Assembly (NCBI GenBank): GCA_011947345.1
Contig: JAAVTG010000554.1
Span: 372,001-436,000 of the forward strand
From: Phytophthora quininea
Lineage: Eukaryota; Oomycota; Peronosporomycetes; Peronosporales; Peronosporaceae
Length of the DNA stretch: 64,000 nt
Reading direction: 5' to 3'
A program made the position numbers and the translations under genes. The stretch's first letter is position 1, and each line of letters starts with the position of its first letter. The notes under the pieces are model-generated. The model saw nothing but the letters and a program-made list of their open reading frames with translations, searched no databases and was not told the DNA's origin. Below are positions 1-11,724 of this stretch, piece after piece.

Positions 1-1109
1 GGATTGTTCGAAATGTTCTTAATTGTTTGCCGCATCACATACACTCTTGAATCCCTTATTCACGACCGTCATCCTGCTTGTGACATATGATGACAAATGA
101 AGCTACGGGCAGTCGACAAGAATCCATTTGCTATTTCACCAAACACTGCACAATTCTTTTCATTCGATCGAAATCGATCAGTGTCGATTATCTGGCAGCA
201 TAGCTAAGTAAGACTTATCTTGCCAGTGAATATCATAATAGTGTTTGTTTGGTGAGTTCAACTTTCATCCACTTCGTTATTCTGCTAATATTTTCTGTGT
301 ACATTTTGTTGTCTCCTTCGACATGCATGAAGCGCTTTCACATCATATTAGCGACCTGTGATGGGGGTGGGTCTCCAGTAGGAATGTAAAACTTAACATA
401 TGAAAGTAGGAGAATGTATGAGAGATCTTATTTATGAAGTGAAATGATCATTAACTTGGTACCAAAATTACACCATTTTGTTTACAAATGGCGAGACGCC
501 AAGCAGGGTGGCGACGGAGCCGTGCGGGGCTATGGCGGGTTGCTGTCACTTTGCAATAGTTGGGCGAAGCCATGTTTGACCCCCTTCCAAGTTAGTGCTG
601 CCTCAGCACATTGTCCTTCATGTCTCACGGCTGGCCGACAGATCCCTATGGCCGACCGCATTGGCCACGTCCCGTACACGCTCACACACTGACACTGTGG
701 CGCAGTCCACAAGGCAATGCGGCGCGCTTTGGCGTTTGCAGCCGGATCGTTTGACCGCGTCGACCCCAGGGACAAACATGTCATTAGGGCCCACGAAGGT
801 GCGGGGAGGGTGTTCTGCAAGAAGTTCCCCACCTTAAAATTCTCCCCGAGCAAGGGATCACTTGAAGAATCTTCATTTCTACAAGATTAGTAACTTCTGT
901 TTTCAAGAGTTCCGCCCAAGACGCTAGTCTTCTCACCAGCGCAATTGTCCAGCGCGGCTAGTCACCATCCCGAGCATTGATGTCAGTATTGACTACGACA
1001 AGAGGTGATATCAACCAACGACTTTCCGTCCCGAGGTGGTGCTGTGCCCTGAGACTTCTAGTGGCAAGTGTCGAGCTGAGCACAACACCCCAGTGATGGT
1101 ATCTATCGG
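1..1109. other. No recognisable gene
   Basis: Only short overlapping ORFs on both strands, none with a recognisable domain, signal peptide or splice pattern. I see nothing I can support here. Confidence 0.5.
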
Positions 1110-1640
1110 ATGTCGTGTCCAGGATTTATCGTGTACGCGAGGGACCCAAATGCCTTGGGATGCTCAGGAAGAACTAAAGACTCGGGATACATTGAAAAGT
1201 TTTGCACAGTGCTGGGCAAGTTGGGAGTGTGTTTCAGCATGGACGGAAATGAAACAATGAAGCTACTTAAGAGTAACCAAGCCGCTCTTGCAAGACAATT
1301 CGCTCCAGAAACGCTGGACGGATTCCTCCAGACTATGGGGATACCTGCCGCAGGCGACGAAAACCTTGATCCCAGCAACCAGCTGTTTCCTTTCAGACTT
1401 TTAAAATGGCTGGTAGAGATCAAGCAACTATCTTCGCTGGGTTTTGTGGTAAACTCGGTTGTAATCACAACGGACAAAGTGGGGAAGCAACGGCAAGCTG
1501 AGAAAATCAAGTACGTCGAGAAAACAACCCGAATCGAAGCATTGTCGAACGTCGATCAAGTTTCACTCTGGTTGCAAACGGACTTGAAGACTGCCTTCGA
1601 GGCTCAACTGGCTCGCACCAAAGATGAAGGGTTAATGTAA
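1110..1640 (+). CDS. Hypothetical protein, 176 aa, unknown
   Basis: A single uninterrupted ORF that opens with MSCPGF and ends in KDEGLM. Its composition looks like a globular protein (a mix of hydrophobic and charged residues, with a short segment ITTDKVGKQRQAEK near the middle), and it is longer than the random ORFs around it. I do not recognise a family. There is no signal peptide, RXLR or LFLAK effector motif, or transmembrane segment. It stands alone, with about 1.4 kb of apparently empty DNA before the Rab7 gene. It could be a free-standing small gene, or the remaining exon of a decayed one. Confidence 0.35.
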   Translation: MSCPGFIVYARDPNALGCSGRTKDSGYIEKFCTVLGKLGVCFSMDGNETMKLLKSNQAALARQFAPETLDGFLQTMGIPAAGDENLDPSNQLFPFRLLKWLVEIKQLSSLGFVVNSVVITTDKVGKQRQAEKIKYVEKTTRIEALSNVDQVSLWLQTDLKTAFEAQLARTKDEGLM

Positions 1641-3057
1641 ATGCATATATCTGCTCGAAATTTTGTCAAGGGGAAAACGGCTGTCCCCTTCGTGCGTCGC
1701 ATATATCAATTAACGCCACAACAACCTGGACCTGCTGTTATTGTGGTGGAGAGGGCTGTCGGCGCTTTAACATTGAATGCGTTACTCCAAACTGGCAGTT
1801 TTCTGTTTCTTGTCCAAGTCATATCAGTGACATTTTGATCGCGCTGACAGCCACAGTTGGCTAATTCTAGTGAGGCCGAACCCAACAAAAGAAGGCAAAA
1901 ACGAAATCTTGAGCACACACAAAAACGTTATGTACCACACCTACATAGATGGACGTATTCTACCTGTGGTAAACATAACTAGCTACCCGTACTGCCCCTT
2001 TATATTAGTTGAATCCGAGAACTGTACCCAGTTCCTATTGTATTCTAAAAAAAAAAGAAAGACTGTCGATTGTGGTCTGTGAGACGTAGTTTCACTATAT
2101 TCGTATATTATCCCCTTAACACTCAGCTTTAGGACATTGTCTAACTAGCGAATATACCATTGTAGCTATACTGTAGCTTCTCGCCTACGCTGGTCTTGTC
2201 AGCGGTATTGGCAGAGCTCGTTGTTACAAAAAGGGGAATTAAAGGTACTTGTTGTTTTGGGATAACACTAGCTATCCAAAGCGCAATGGTGCTCACAGAG
2301 TTGTGACGCTTCCGTAACCAGCGGCACACTGGTGCGAGGAGTGGCGATACCGATTGTGCTGTGCAAGGTTGCACGCCATCGCCTCGTGAAGCCCTAGTGG
2401 CGCTTCAGGGCCTTGCGGGTCGCCATTTTGACCTTCAATTCTTGTTTACCGTGTTCTCTGGATACAAGCGTACTTGGCACAGCCAGCAGCATCGCAAATA
2501 TCTATATGTCCGTATTTCCTACAAACCGCTTTGCCGCTCATCACTCGAAGACATTTCGGCAATTCGCTAGTGTACGGTACGCGTAGTCTTCTAGCACGAG
2601 AGCATTATACACTGATGCTTCTCGACTGAAGCCCAGTCAACTTACCGAATATGCACCTCGTTTGTACATTACGTATTTTTGCCCCCACTGAAACGTGTTT
2701 TCTGCTCCTCATTTGAAGAAGCGATAACCCTGTCGAAATTATCCGGAGTCTTCTGTACATTTTTCGGATTACCCCACTCAGAGACCTAATACAACACCCG
2801 CATAAAGCACACCACACCACCGTGAAATGTATGTGCAGGCCGTTAGAAAATTGTAGCTGGCAGACTAAAACGCCTGAGAAGCATCTTGATTTATAAACGT
2901 TATTTGGAAAGAAGTTACAGATTATCCTATGTATAAGAAAAAAATGTACCAATATCAAGGTACATTGTTCTGAAAAGATTTTCCTTTGTGAAGAAGCACA
3001 TCAAGCGTGAAGAAGGTGCTGCTTGTTGCAGGGACGCCAGCCTCTCACGCACTCGCC
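1641..3057. other. Intergenic, no recognisable gene
   Basis: AT-richer than the flanking genes, with short ORFs only. The last part should hold the promoter and 5' UTR of the Rab7 gene that starts at 3058. Confidence 0.5.
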
Positions 3058-3939
3058 ATGGCGCACCGGAAGAAAGTTTTGCTCAAGCTGATCATCCTGG
3101 GCGATAGCGGGTGCGTCTAAACACCCCAACATACCCAAACGGTTCCAGAAAGATTCATTTGTTTGGTTTCTTTCGTTGAGCAGCGTGGGCAAGACGTCGC
3201 TCATGAACCAGTACGTGAACCAGAAATTCAGCAACCAGTACAAGGCCACAATCGGCGCCGACTTCCTCACCAAGGAGATCATGCTGGACGACAAGCTGGT
3301 GACCATGCAGATCTGGGACACGGCCGGCCAGGAGCGCTTCCAGAGCCTGGGTGTGGCCTTCTACCGTGGGGCTGACGCCTGTGTACTCGTGTACGACATC
3401 ACCAACCCAAAGGTAGGCTTCAGTTAAGAATTCTATAGCGAGGTTCTGACTCTTGAGGGCATTGTTGCAGTCCTTTGAGAAATTGGACACGTGGAGAGAC
3501 GAGTTTCTGGCCCAAGCAGGACCCAGAGACCCGGACGCCTTCCCGTTCATTGTGCTGGGCAACAAGGTGGACAAGGAGGCCGACAGGAGAGTGCAGAAGG
3601 AGAAGGCGCAGCAGTGGTGCCGAGCCAAGAACGTCCAGCAGGTTTGATACAAAAGTTTCCTCGAAGAAGAGCTGGCGAGACTAACGGCTTTTGTTGCTGC
3701 GCACAGCCGATCCAGCATTTTGAGACGAGCGCAAAGGAGGCGACGAGTGTTGAGGAGGCCTTCCAGACGATCGCTAGCTCGGCACTTCAGAAGGGCCAGG
3801 AAGATGACATGTAAGTCGTTGAGGGAGTCGCTTTGTGTATGGTTATTTGACGTTGTGGCTGGCTTTCTATAGCTACGTACCGGAGACGATCGACCTTAGT
3901 GGCACATCGTCGAAGCGGGAAAGCTCTTCGTGCTGCTGA
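3058..3939 (+). CDS. RAB7: Rab7-type small GTPase (5 exons)
   Basis: Rab7 homologue, the GTPase that controls late-endosome and vacuole traffic and fusion. Exons 3058-3110, 3184-3412, 3471-3641, 3707-3810 and 3873-3939 join in frame with GT-AG introns of 73, 58, 65 and 62 bp. The product is about 207 aa, the usual Rab7 size. Visible motifs: P-loop GDSGVGKTS split by intron 1, switch I ([10 protein letters not shown]), DTAGQERF in switch II, NKVD, ETSAK, and a C-terminal Cys-Cys for geranylgeranylation. N-terminal [14 protein letters not shown] and the YKATIGADF segment are characteristic of Rab7 rather than other Rabs. The small first exon holds only the first 17 codons and part of the P-loop. 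No frame break is present. This is one of the clearest calls in the window. Confidence 0.95.
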
Positions 3940-4075
3940 ACTGTGCCGCTGTTTGACCACAGACAACAGGCATGCGTGTTGGGATAAATTCGTCCTCAGG
4001 GATGAAGAAGATGGAGAGGAAATAAACAAGAGAGTGAGTTGGGGGATGAGGTCACGTGTTGCTAGTGGGAGACGA

Positions 4076-4850
4076 TTACTCGTTGGTCTTGACATTCCAG
4101 ACTTTTAGCGCTGTGGGTCTTCGAATTGGAGCTGATTTTGCTGACTGAGCGCTTTGGTCGACTGCTGTTTTTGAGGAGCGTCCAAACGATGTCAATGCCA
4201 ATGAGCGTATGCCACCAGGGTTCTTGCGCAGTTCTTTGCGAGCCGCTTCATTTTGCTGCCGTCGAATCTCAATTGAGCGCTGAACTTGCCTCTTCCGCCA
4301 ATGGCAAAAGATTTTGAGTTGCGCTGCTAGCTCTGTGGTCTCATCGATATTGCGGACTGGCACTTTCTTCGGAGGGCCAAACTCGTAGCGTCCCCACTCT
4401 TTCGGATCTGCTTGCTCTTCTTCGTCGGTCGCAATCATGTACTTACGAAGTTGCTTCTTGCTCGTCTCGCGAACGGCAATTTCACGTTTCAAAAACGTCA
4501 ACTCACGGGCGATGATAGCTGGGTCCTGCTCGCGTGGTCGCTTCATAAACGTTTCCAGTGCTTTGACGAAACAAGTCTTAGATTGAAGTCGAGCCTTTTG
4601 CAAGCATCGGGTTTACCTTTTGCATGATCTACTGGCCGAGGTCCACGATATTTTTCACAGGCGATGGCGGGCTAGTACATGTAGTCGCTGCTGCTTTCGT
4701 TTGAGCTTCATTTGCAAGGTAGTCGCGCAAATCCTGCTGTTGGCGAAGCTCAATTTGATCGGCGTGGCAGTCCACGCAAAGATACTCCAGCTCTGGGTCG
4801 CCGAGCTCTCCGCAGCCAGTGCGGCACTGAGCCTTCACGTGAACGCTCAT
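4076..4850 (-). CDS. Hypothetical protein with Cys-rich N-terminus, 2 exons
   Basis: Two coding blocks on the minus strand. The first begins at 4850 (MSVHVKAQ) and holds a possible zinc site, C-x3-C-x11-C-x2-C (CRTGCGELG then YLCVDC). The second (to 4076) is basic and helical, with KREIAVRETSKKQLRKYM, an acidic DEEEQADPKEWGRYEFGPPKK segment and an R/Q/E-rich helix ending in WNVKTNE. An intron in roughly 4585-4650 is needed because the first frame meets a stop at about 4629; I cannot fix the exact splice sites. An in-frame upstream ATG at 4907 is possible but less likely. The stop lies 137 bp from the Rab7 stop (convergent). Family not recognised. Confidence 0.5.
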
Positions 4851-4965
4851 AACGACTTCGACTACACCAATTTCAACCTCCAAACATATCACAGTGAGTA
4901 ACCGCATTGAGCACTAACATGATTGCTTGATCATCATAAAGGTCTGTTAGCTGACTATCACTCAA

Positions 4966-6830
4966 CTACTTAGCCTTTGGGTCTTCCAAGTAGAATGGAT
5001 GGAAGGTGATCAGCCCACTGCTCCAAGCCACACTCAGCAGAGTGCCGTGCTCGAAGTTGGAGGCAAAGGCCAGCTTCCGGGGCACTCCAGCACTCGGGGG
5101 CCCACGTAATAGACCACTGCAGCAGAATCAAACATATATTAGATCACAATACGACCATAAAGAGGGCAAACATCAACAAACCTGCGGGTAAAAATGAGGA
5201 ACGGCTGCCAAGCCACACTGAAAATGGCGACGAGGTCACCAGTCTCCGATGGGCGAGGCCCCGTAGCTGATGTCCGGTACGTGATTGCTACTCGAGATCC
5301 GCTTGGGTCCCACGCAATGTTTTGGACCCGACCACCAACAATTCTACAGAGTAATCAGTCAACAAGCGCAAACACAACAATGACGCAACAGCAAGAGATA
5401 GACGTAACGTACGCTGAGGTGCTTCGATCCAGCGAAAAGAGCTCCTTCTCAGCGAAATCCAGGGCGGGCGAACTAATCTGTGCATCTGCATAGAAGCATG
5501 TTGATTAGAACCGAGTGCTCAAACTTACACTTGATTCTGCAGCCAACCTATTGATGGAGGGCAGTCTTGGAAAATGTACGGGTACATCATAGGAGTATTG
5601 CGGAGCCCCACAAGCAAGCATCGTCCGTCGCTAGACCAGCCACAACCCTGGTATACGGAGGTTAGTGGGCCTCAGCATTTACACTGTACAAAGAGAATTA
5701 AAATGAATGGAGGCATACCCCACTTGCCAATTCCCATGTCTCTCTCTTCCAAGTCAGTGTCTCCCACATTAATGAGACGCCGCTCCTGGTACCATGCGCA
5801 AAAACACTCGTTAGTCGCTCCTAAAAATTATCCACTTAGCGATAACGACAACGTACTCCGTGGTTACGAATAAATATTCACCGGTGGGCGACCAATGCAG
5901 CGTCGACAGCTTGTACGGGCTTTGCAGCTCAGTCTTTCTCGAGAATATAGTGTCAAACACAACAATCGAGCGCGATCCTTTCGCAATGGCAGCCAGCAGA
6001 CTCCCATCGTCATTCCAGCACGCTTGTTTGAACGGCGCGTTGTTAGGATGTTTCAACACCTCTTGCAGCACAGGTTCTACGTCCAGACATCACCGCATCA
6101 GCTTACGCCCACACATTGTCGAGCAACATCTAAGCATCTCACCTCCATCTTTCGGAGGCACCTTCCACAAGAACACGCCCGTCCTGATCACACAATGGGT
6201 TAGCCATCACACACGTTCCACTTCCCTGCACGCTCACCAACCTGCACGCTACCGCCAGAACATCTCCAGTAAACTTCCCCACTCCACGCTGCCAATATCC
6301 ATTTGCTGCGGGTGTTCCAGCACTCTCGCTTCCCATTTGGCCTGTGCCACGTTGTAGAGCGACACAACTCCGTCCAGCTGAGCCACAGCCAGCAGCTTCT
6401 CCTTAGGGTGCCAACTAAAGTCCACAACGCTCTCTCCATTGGAGATCTCCGTCTCCTCCACGTCCAGCTCCTGCTCCCGACCGGTCACAGCTTCCACCAC
6501 TCGCTGGGCAGCTCCATCCAGCACATCCAGCGCCCTGTGCAGCACCAGCAGCTCATCGTCCATCAGGAAGGTCTTGGCAGCTCTAACAGCTCGTTTCAGC
6601 AACTTGATGGCGCCCGAGTCCAACTCGTCGTCCGCCTCAGTAGTCAGCGACTCGCTCTGTCCAAAAGGTCGCGGCTTGACGTTCGCCACCTGCGCCCCAG
6701 GGAACACCAGACCCCCGCGTCGCACGAACTCGTCGCCCAGGTGGATGTCGTCGCGCTTTCCCACGCTGTAGAGCTCACCGCCCAGCTCTCCGAGCGTCAC
6801 GGCGTCGGCTCTCGGCACCGTCCAGGTCAT
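4966..6830 (-). CDS. AAAS: ALADIN-like WD-repeat nucleoporin
   Basis: Homologue of ALADIN, a beta-propeller protein of the nuclear pore that is anchored by the membrane nucleoporin NDC1. Starts at 6830 (MTWTVPRADA) and ends at 4966 (...YLEDPKAK). Family features: an N-terminal helical part, then VVDFSWHPKEKLLAVAQ, GDVLAVACR followed by VFLWKVPPKDGG, FKQACWNDDGSLLAA, LSTLHWSPTGEYLFV, NIAWDPSGSRVAI and a last blade HGTLLSVAWSSGLI. Several short introns split the propeller (for example near 6235-6195, 6085, 5790, 5660, 5550, 5340 and 5120). Exon 1 changes frame at a CCCC run (6277-6280) exactly between EW and KFTGDVL; one missing base explains it. The gene is divergent from the AAA ATPase, only about 30 bp from its ATG. 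Family call firm; exon borders approximate. Confidence 0.85.
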
Positions 6831-6859
6831 GACTTAAGTTTGACACTAAAGGGACTTGA
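6831..6859. promoter_or_regulatory. Very short shared 5' region between divergent genes
   Basis: Only 29 bp (59 bp if the second ATG at 6890 is used) separate the start codon of the ALADIN gene (6830, minus) from that of the AAA ATPase (6860, plus). Any core promoter must be shared or lie inside the 5' coding sequences. No motif is recognised with confidence. Confidence 0.4.
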
Positions 6860-9296
6860 TTGGCTGACACATGGCTACAGTTTTGCAATATGCGACTGGC
6901 AGTGGAAGTGAGCGGAGATGCAGTGGACGTGACGAGCGTTGCCAAGGTCTCGAAGCAGACTTTTGAGCAGTTAAGGGCGGCGTGGAGTTGCTACGTGAGT
7001 TTGCAACAATTTGGGAGTGAAGAAGGACAGGTCTTCAAGCTGGAAGTGGAGGAATCAGTGAAGGAATCGACGGTCAAGATTGATCACTGGGCAGGAGACG
7101 GCAATTGCACTGGCATACAGCCAGGGGATGAAGTACAGGTCGAGTGTGTGAATCCAGCTGACGTTCGAGAGGTGCAGTATTTAGCGTTGGCGCCAGCAAG
7201 TGACGAGCAGAAGAAGCTCTCGCTGGCTTTTGTGAAGAGTTTGCTCCATCGGCGAGTTCTTGAAGGACAAACGGGGGTAGTCAAGTTAAAACGGGATGGG
7301 TTAGACTATGGAGAATGGAGCTATGAGGCGTATTATCGTGGGCGCTGTAAGAACGAAAACAGCGGGGGCCAGTGCTTGATGCTGGGGTCGTGACAGAGCG
7401 GACGCTGGTGCTGCTATTCCCTTCAGCGACGTCATCACTTAAATCCTCGCAGATTCATCGTGTTTATCAACCGGTGGGAGCTCACGCAAGAGGATTTAAG
7501 GAGCTGGTGGCCATGGCATTACAGACAAAAGATAGTACTACGGGGCCTGCGTTTCCTGCTCCTCGATCACTACTGTTACAGGCGCCGAGTGGAGCTGGTA
7601 AGACGACCCTGGTGCACCAAATTGCTCGAGAGTTTGGCGCAAATTTGTTGCTGCTGGATGGTGGGCTATTGGCATCACCGCAACTGCGGATCGAAGACTT
7701 CTTCTCGGCAGCATTTCGTATCCAGCCGTGCGTATTACTACTGGAAGACCTTGAACTGCTCTTCCCAATGACGCTGGACGAAACCAAGTACAAACTAGTT
7801 TGTCGATTAGTAAACTGCCTCGAAAGCATCAGTAAGTCGACAGGAGCTTTGGGAATGAAAGTCGTGTTCTAACTTGTGGAATGTAATGCTTCAGGAAAAG
7901 CGGAATCAGCTCGAGTGACAGTCATAGGCACTGTTTCAGTCCTTCCTGCTCTACACTCGAAGGTCCGGCAGTTGTTCATGGAGGAGGTTTTACTTGATGT
8001 AAGTCTGCTTGATGCCTTGTTTTTGACGCCGTGTAAGTTAACCGGAATGCTGTGCATCTACAGGTCCCAGAAAAGCAATGGAGCCTGGGTTTACTGGAGT
8101 CGTTGGTGCCTTCTTCAACCTTTTAAGACGTGGATTTTTGATGTCGTTGGCAGTGCGCTATGGACAAAGGCCAAGCAATATTGCCTCCATTGCCCAACAA
8201 ATACGTCTGCGATTGTCACACACCACCGAATTCACAAACGCCGAGGCTTTCGAGACGGACATTGCGTCAGTAGCACGTGAGATTTCTAGCTCCAGCAGTG
8301 GCGCCGATACCCTTAGTTCGTCAGTACCAGACGTGTCGTGGGACGATATCGGTGGTCTGGAGAGCGTCAAGCAAAATCTGGTTGAGATGGTGGTTTGGCC
8401 GTTGGAAAAGCCTCATGTTTTCCGCCGAATGGGGATTTCGCCGCCGCTGGGTATGGTGTTGCACGGACCTCCCGGAACAGGAAAAACAATGTTAGCCAAG
8501 GCGACGGCAAAGGCAAGCGGCTGCAATTTTCTCAACCTGGCAGCCAGCGACCTCATGAAGGCTGAAATCGGCGAGAGTGAAAAAGCTATCACGAGAGCGT
8601 TCGACACAGCCCGCGCACTGAGCCCGTGCATGATCTTCATCGATGAATTCCAGTCGTTGTTTGGCAACCGAACTACGGCTGGCCAGACGACGTCGCGAAT
8701 GATTTCACAGCTGTTGATGGAGCTTGATGCGTTGAAAGCAGTATCGGATGACAGTGAGACCCATTCCAGCGCGAATGCCATAGGCAGTCTCGCCACCGGC
8801 CAGATCTTCGTTCTTGCTGCAACAAATCAATTATCTGCCATCGATCCGGCATTTCTTCAGCCGGGTACGTGCTTCATTTGTAGTGAATTAAACCACGTTT
8901 TTGCTAAAAGTATTGACACCTTTTGTGTTTGTTTTCAGGTCGTTTCGAAAATGTCGTATACGTTGGACTGCCAGACGATAGTGAACGAGCTGCCATTCTA
9001 GCGATCCAACGCGCAAAAATGCCATGGAGTGATGATGTCGACCTCGACAAGTTAGTCAACGAGACACATGGTGCGAATGCTGCATCTTTGATTGCGCTCT
9101 GTCAGGCTGCAGCCATTCAAGCTATGCAACGAATACCTGCTGATGCCCCCGATGCCGAACAGGTGAGATGAATCCAATATTCGCAGCAGGCAAGACAATT
9201 ATGGACTGACGCGTGTTTTGTTAGCAAATTGGTATGACAGATTTTGTCGCGGCGCTGGCCAAAGGAAACTTTGACTTTCAAAGTCCTGAGCAATAG
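6860..9296 (+). CDS. Tandem-AAA ATPase, CDC48/AFG2 type
   Basis: Two-domain AAA+ ATPase, probably a protein remodeller of the CDC48/AFG2 (SPATA5) group, with PEX1/PEX6 as the alternative. After an N-terminal domain come D1 with Walker A APSGAGKTTL and a weak Walker B (CVLLLEDLELLF), then D2 with WDDIGGLESVKQ, Walker A GPPGTGKT, Walker B MIFIDEF, sensor AATNQ and FLQPGRFENV (arginine finger), ending in the helical lid to 9296. Proposed introns: 7338-7396, 7832-7894, 7999-8063, 8865-8938, 9163-9224. A frame change at TTTT (8121-8124), between SLVPSSTF and LRRGFLMS, is best explained by one missing T. D1 looks degenerate, as in many family members. Start could be 6860 or 6890. The 3' end overlaps the convergent NDC1-like gene by about 19 bp. 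Confidence 0.8.
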
Positions 9297-11354
9297 TTTA
9301 CTAGTAACTTGCCAAAAAATTGCAGGTTTGGGGTAAATGTCGATGTTGATCTATCAGAAAACTTTTCGCCGTCATTTCTAAGCATCAAAATGCGCGTAGG
9401 CACGCAATGCTGTCTTAACTGCGGGAGGGAGCGTAAGCGAAGACAATTCTCCCCGAAACACTTCCGTGATACGATAAATCCCGCTGTCGATGCCTGTTTA
9501 GACAGCAAATTGGTCAGTTTCTGCTCACACCCACTTAGAAAATGATAAGGACTACCTTTGGCCAATGCTGAAGCTTCTTGCACATAGATATCAGTCGTAG
9601 TACTTTCCTTCAGACACGTCTCCATGTACGCCTCCAGTGCATTGCGGCACTCCATGAGCGATGTGAGTACTGCAGGCACAGTGTGCTAAAACAAAAAAAA
9701 AACAATAGGGTTAAATACAGAACGCCAATGATGGTACAACGACATCAACGAACCTGAACATTCCCTTGTTTGTCTTCTGCGCGCGAGGCACTGACAAGGT
9801 GGCAAAGTAGCGCCTCTGCTGCTCGCACCACTTTAGCTCGTTGAAACACACGACGACGCGCTTCTTCCACCACGAACCGACGAACAGCAAATTGCAGCTT
9901 CGACTCGAAGAAGAACCTAATAGAAGACTTGACGCTCGTAGCAGCGATTCGTAGATTGGCCAAGTGTGGGTACTGGTGAAGCAATAGCAGCGGGTGTGCG
10001 TCGTGCTGTTCATTCAAGAAATGCAGCAACGTCGAAAAGGATTGCTCAAGAGCTAGCGCTCCGTTGGTAGAACTGTCCCCAGTTGCGCCCTTCCTGTCTG
10101 GTAGCGAATTCAGAAGTTGCAGCAGCGGCGTGAAACCATCGACCACAGCAGTCGTCGAGCTAAACAGCGTCTGCCAACGATCGCGAGAGCCAAACAGCGC
10201 CTCCGCGGCGCAGCATCGAACTTGCAGGCGACCAGCAAGTTTTCGAATTTGAACAGACTGTTCAAAATCTCCACATCCTCCGCGTCGGCAGGAGCTTTTG
10301 GCACCTTCTTGTCTCCAATCTGCTTCATCGCCGACTGCATTCGGTTGCCCAGACCCTTCAGGTATTGTTCATTGAGCGGCAAGCTGACCTGAGGTTTGGC
10401 GCTAATCTCTCCAGCAAACAGCGCTCCCATGACATCGCCCTCGTTAGGCTTTGATGCAGTCAAGTTCCACAAGTTCTGTCCATCAGCAGTGACGACTGTG
10501 TAACTCGCACGGAACAGCAGGATGCGGAAGACGGACGCCGCACTGAGCACGGCCAAGTTCTCTAGCACACTACTGGTCACCTGGAACAGCATACGTGCCA
10601 CGTGCACAGAGAAGAAGCTCGTCTCAATTGCGTCTTCTCTAGCTCCGAAGATCCAGCCTAACACTCGTCCCAACATGTAGACCAGCACTCCACGCCGCAC
10701 AGCACGCACCACATCTCTCTGCATCTCCCTCTGGAACACAGCTCTTGGGTCCAGCACAAATGGATCTTCTCCCAAGCTCTTCTCCACAAACACGAAGCTC
10801 ACAAAGGCTACGGCGCCTCCAGCTACGACGAAGCCGTCAAAGCCTGCGTCCACTTCGTCGAGGATGGATCCAGGCACCATCCCGTAGTAGAGCACCGTCT
10901 TCCAGAACCACGAGTGGAAGACACAGAGTGCCAATAGCACTGGAAGCTGTGGCTGTTGACGAATGCGCGTTACGATGTCCACAATAGCGCACACTGCAGT
11001 TTGTAGGCCCCTGGTGGGCTCCAGAGGCTCCGCTTGGCGTCGAGGCGTCGGCAGCAGCGCGTACCGCAGCGTCAGTTGAGCCACCGTCGCTATCCATAGG
11101 AAGCTGCCGACCAGCAGGAAGAGTAGGAAGCCTGGGAACTCGAACGGAGACAGGATCGGCAGCAGAGTCAGCGCTAGCAGAGGCAGCAGGACAGCGCCGG
11201 CGGCGGTGAGAGCGACAGCGCGAAGCGTCTGCTGGAGCCGCTGCTGCAGCGAAGGGTACGGGAGGTCTGGGGAGGCGTCGGGAGAACCGGAGATACCCGC
11301 CGCATACAGACGCAGCAGCGCGTGTAGCACCTCGAGAGAGTGCGCGAAGCCCAT
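9278..11354 (-). CDS. NDC1: NDC1-like transmembrane nucleoporin
   Basis: Probably NDC1, the membrane nucleoporin that helps anchor the pore complex and recruits ALADIN. Starts at 11354 (MGFAHSLEVL). The N-terminal half has several hydrophobic segments (about residues 45-100, 140-165 and 180-200), as expected for a multi-pass nuclear-envelope protein. The cytoplasmic half includes ALFGSRDRWQTLFSS, a helical stretch LRIAATSVKSSIRF, and after a 68-bp intron (9686-9753, pyrimidine-rich before AG) HTVPAVLTSLMECRNALEAY, which matches my memory of the NDC1 C-terminus. The frame changes at about 10205-10209 (GG run) between KFDAA and EALFGS, consistent with one missing base. The end is uncertain: a further small intron near 9540 is possible. 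The gene sits one gene away from ALADIN. Confidence 0.7.
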
Positions 11355-11724
11355 GGCAGGGATACGAATGGAGTACCAAGAGGGGTGAAGAATTTTGAGG
11401 TACGACGACTTTTGTGTCTGGATAGGTTATATTCGATAGTATTTTTATGACTATTATAATATTCTGTATCTACCCTGCTTCTCCGCCAAGTTGTCGCGAG
11501 CCGTGTAGAACATTTTGCTCAGGGTCTTGAGGTAGCTTGCCTTGAAGGCGAAAGAGTTCTTGACACGGTTGTGTAGGTACTAAGGAACGGTAGTTAGCTT
11601 AACGCCGAAGAAGGTGTTCAAACTCGCTAACTTGTTTGTCTTGAGTTCTTGGTCTTCTTGTCATCTTGTTCAGCCGTTCTTTAGGCACAAGATAAGTTTG
11701 CAACTAAACATGCAATTCGCTACA
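11355..11724. other. Intergenic, no gene seen
   Basis: AT-rich spacer between the NDC1-like start and the 3' end of the next minus-strand gene; likely promoter of the former and 3' region of the latter. Confidence 0.4.

Noticed and set aside
444..853. Overlapping ORFs on both strands
   Set aside because: Short, no domain, no splice extension; likely chance.
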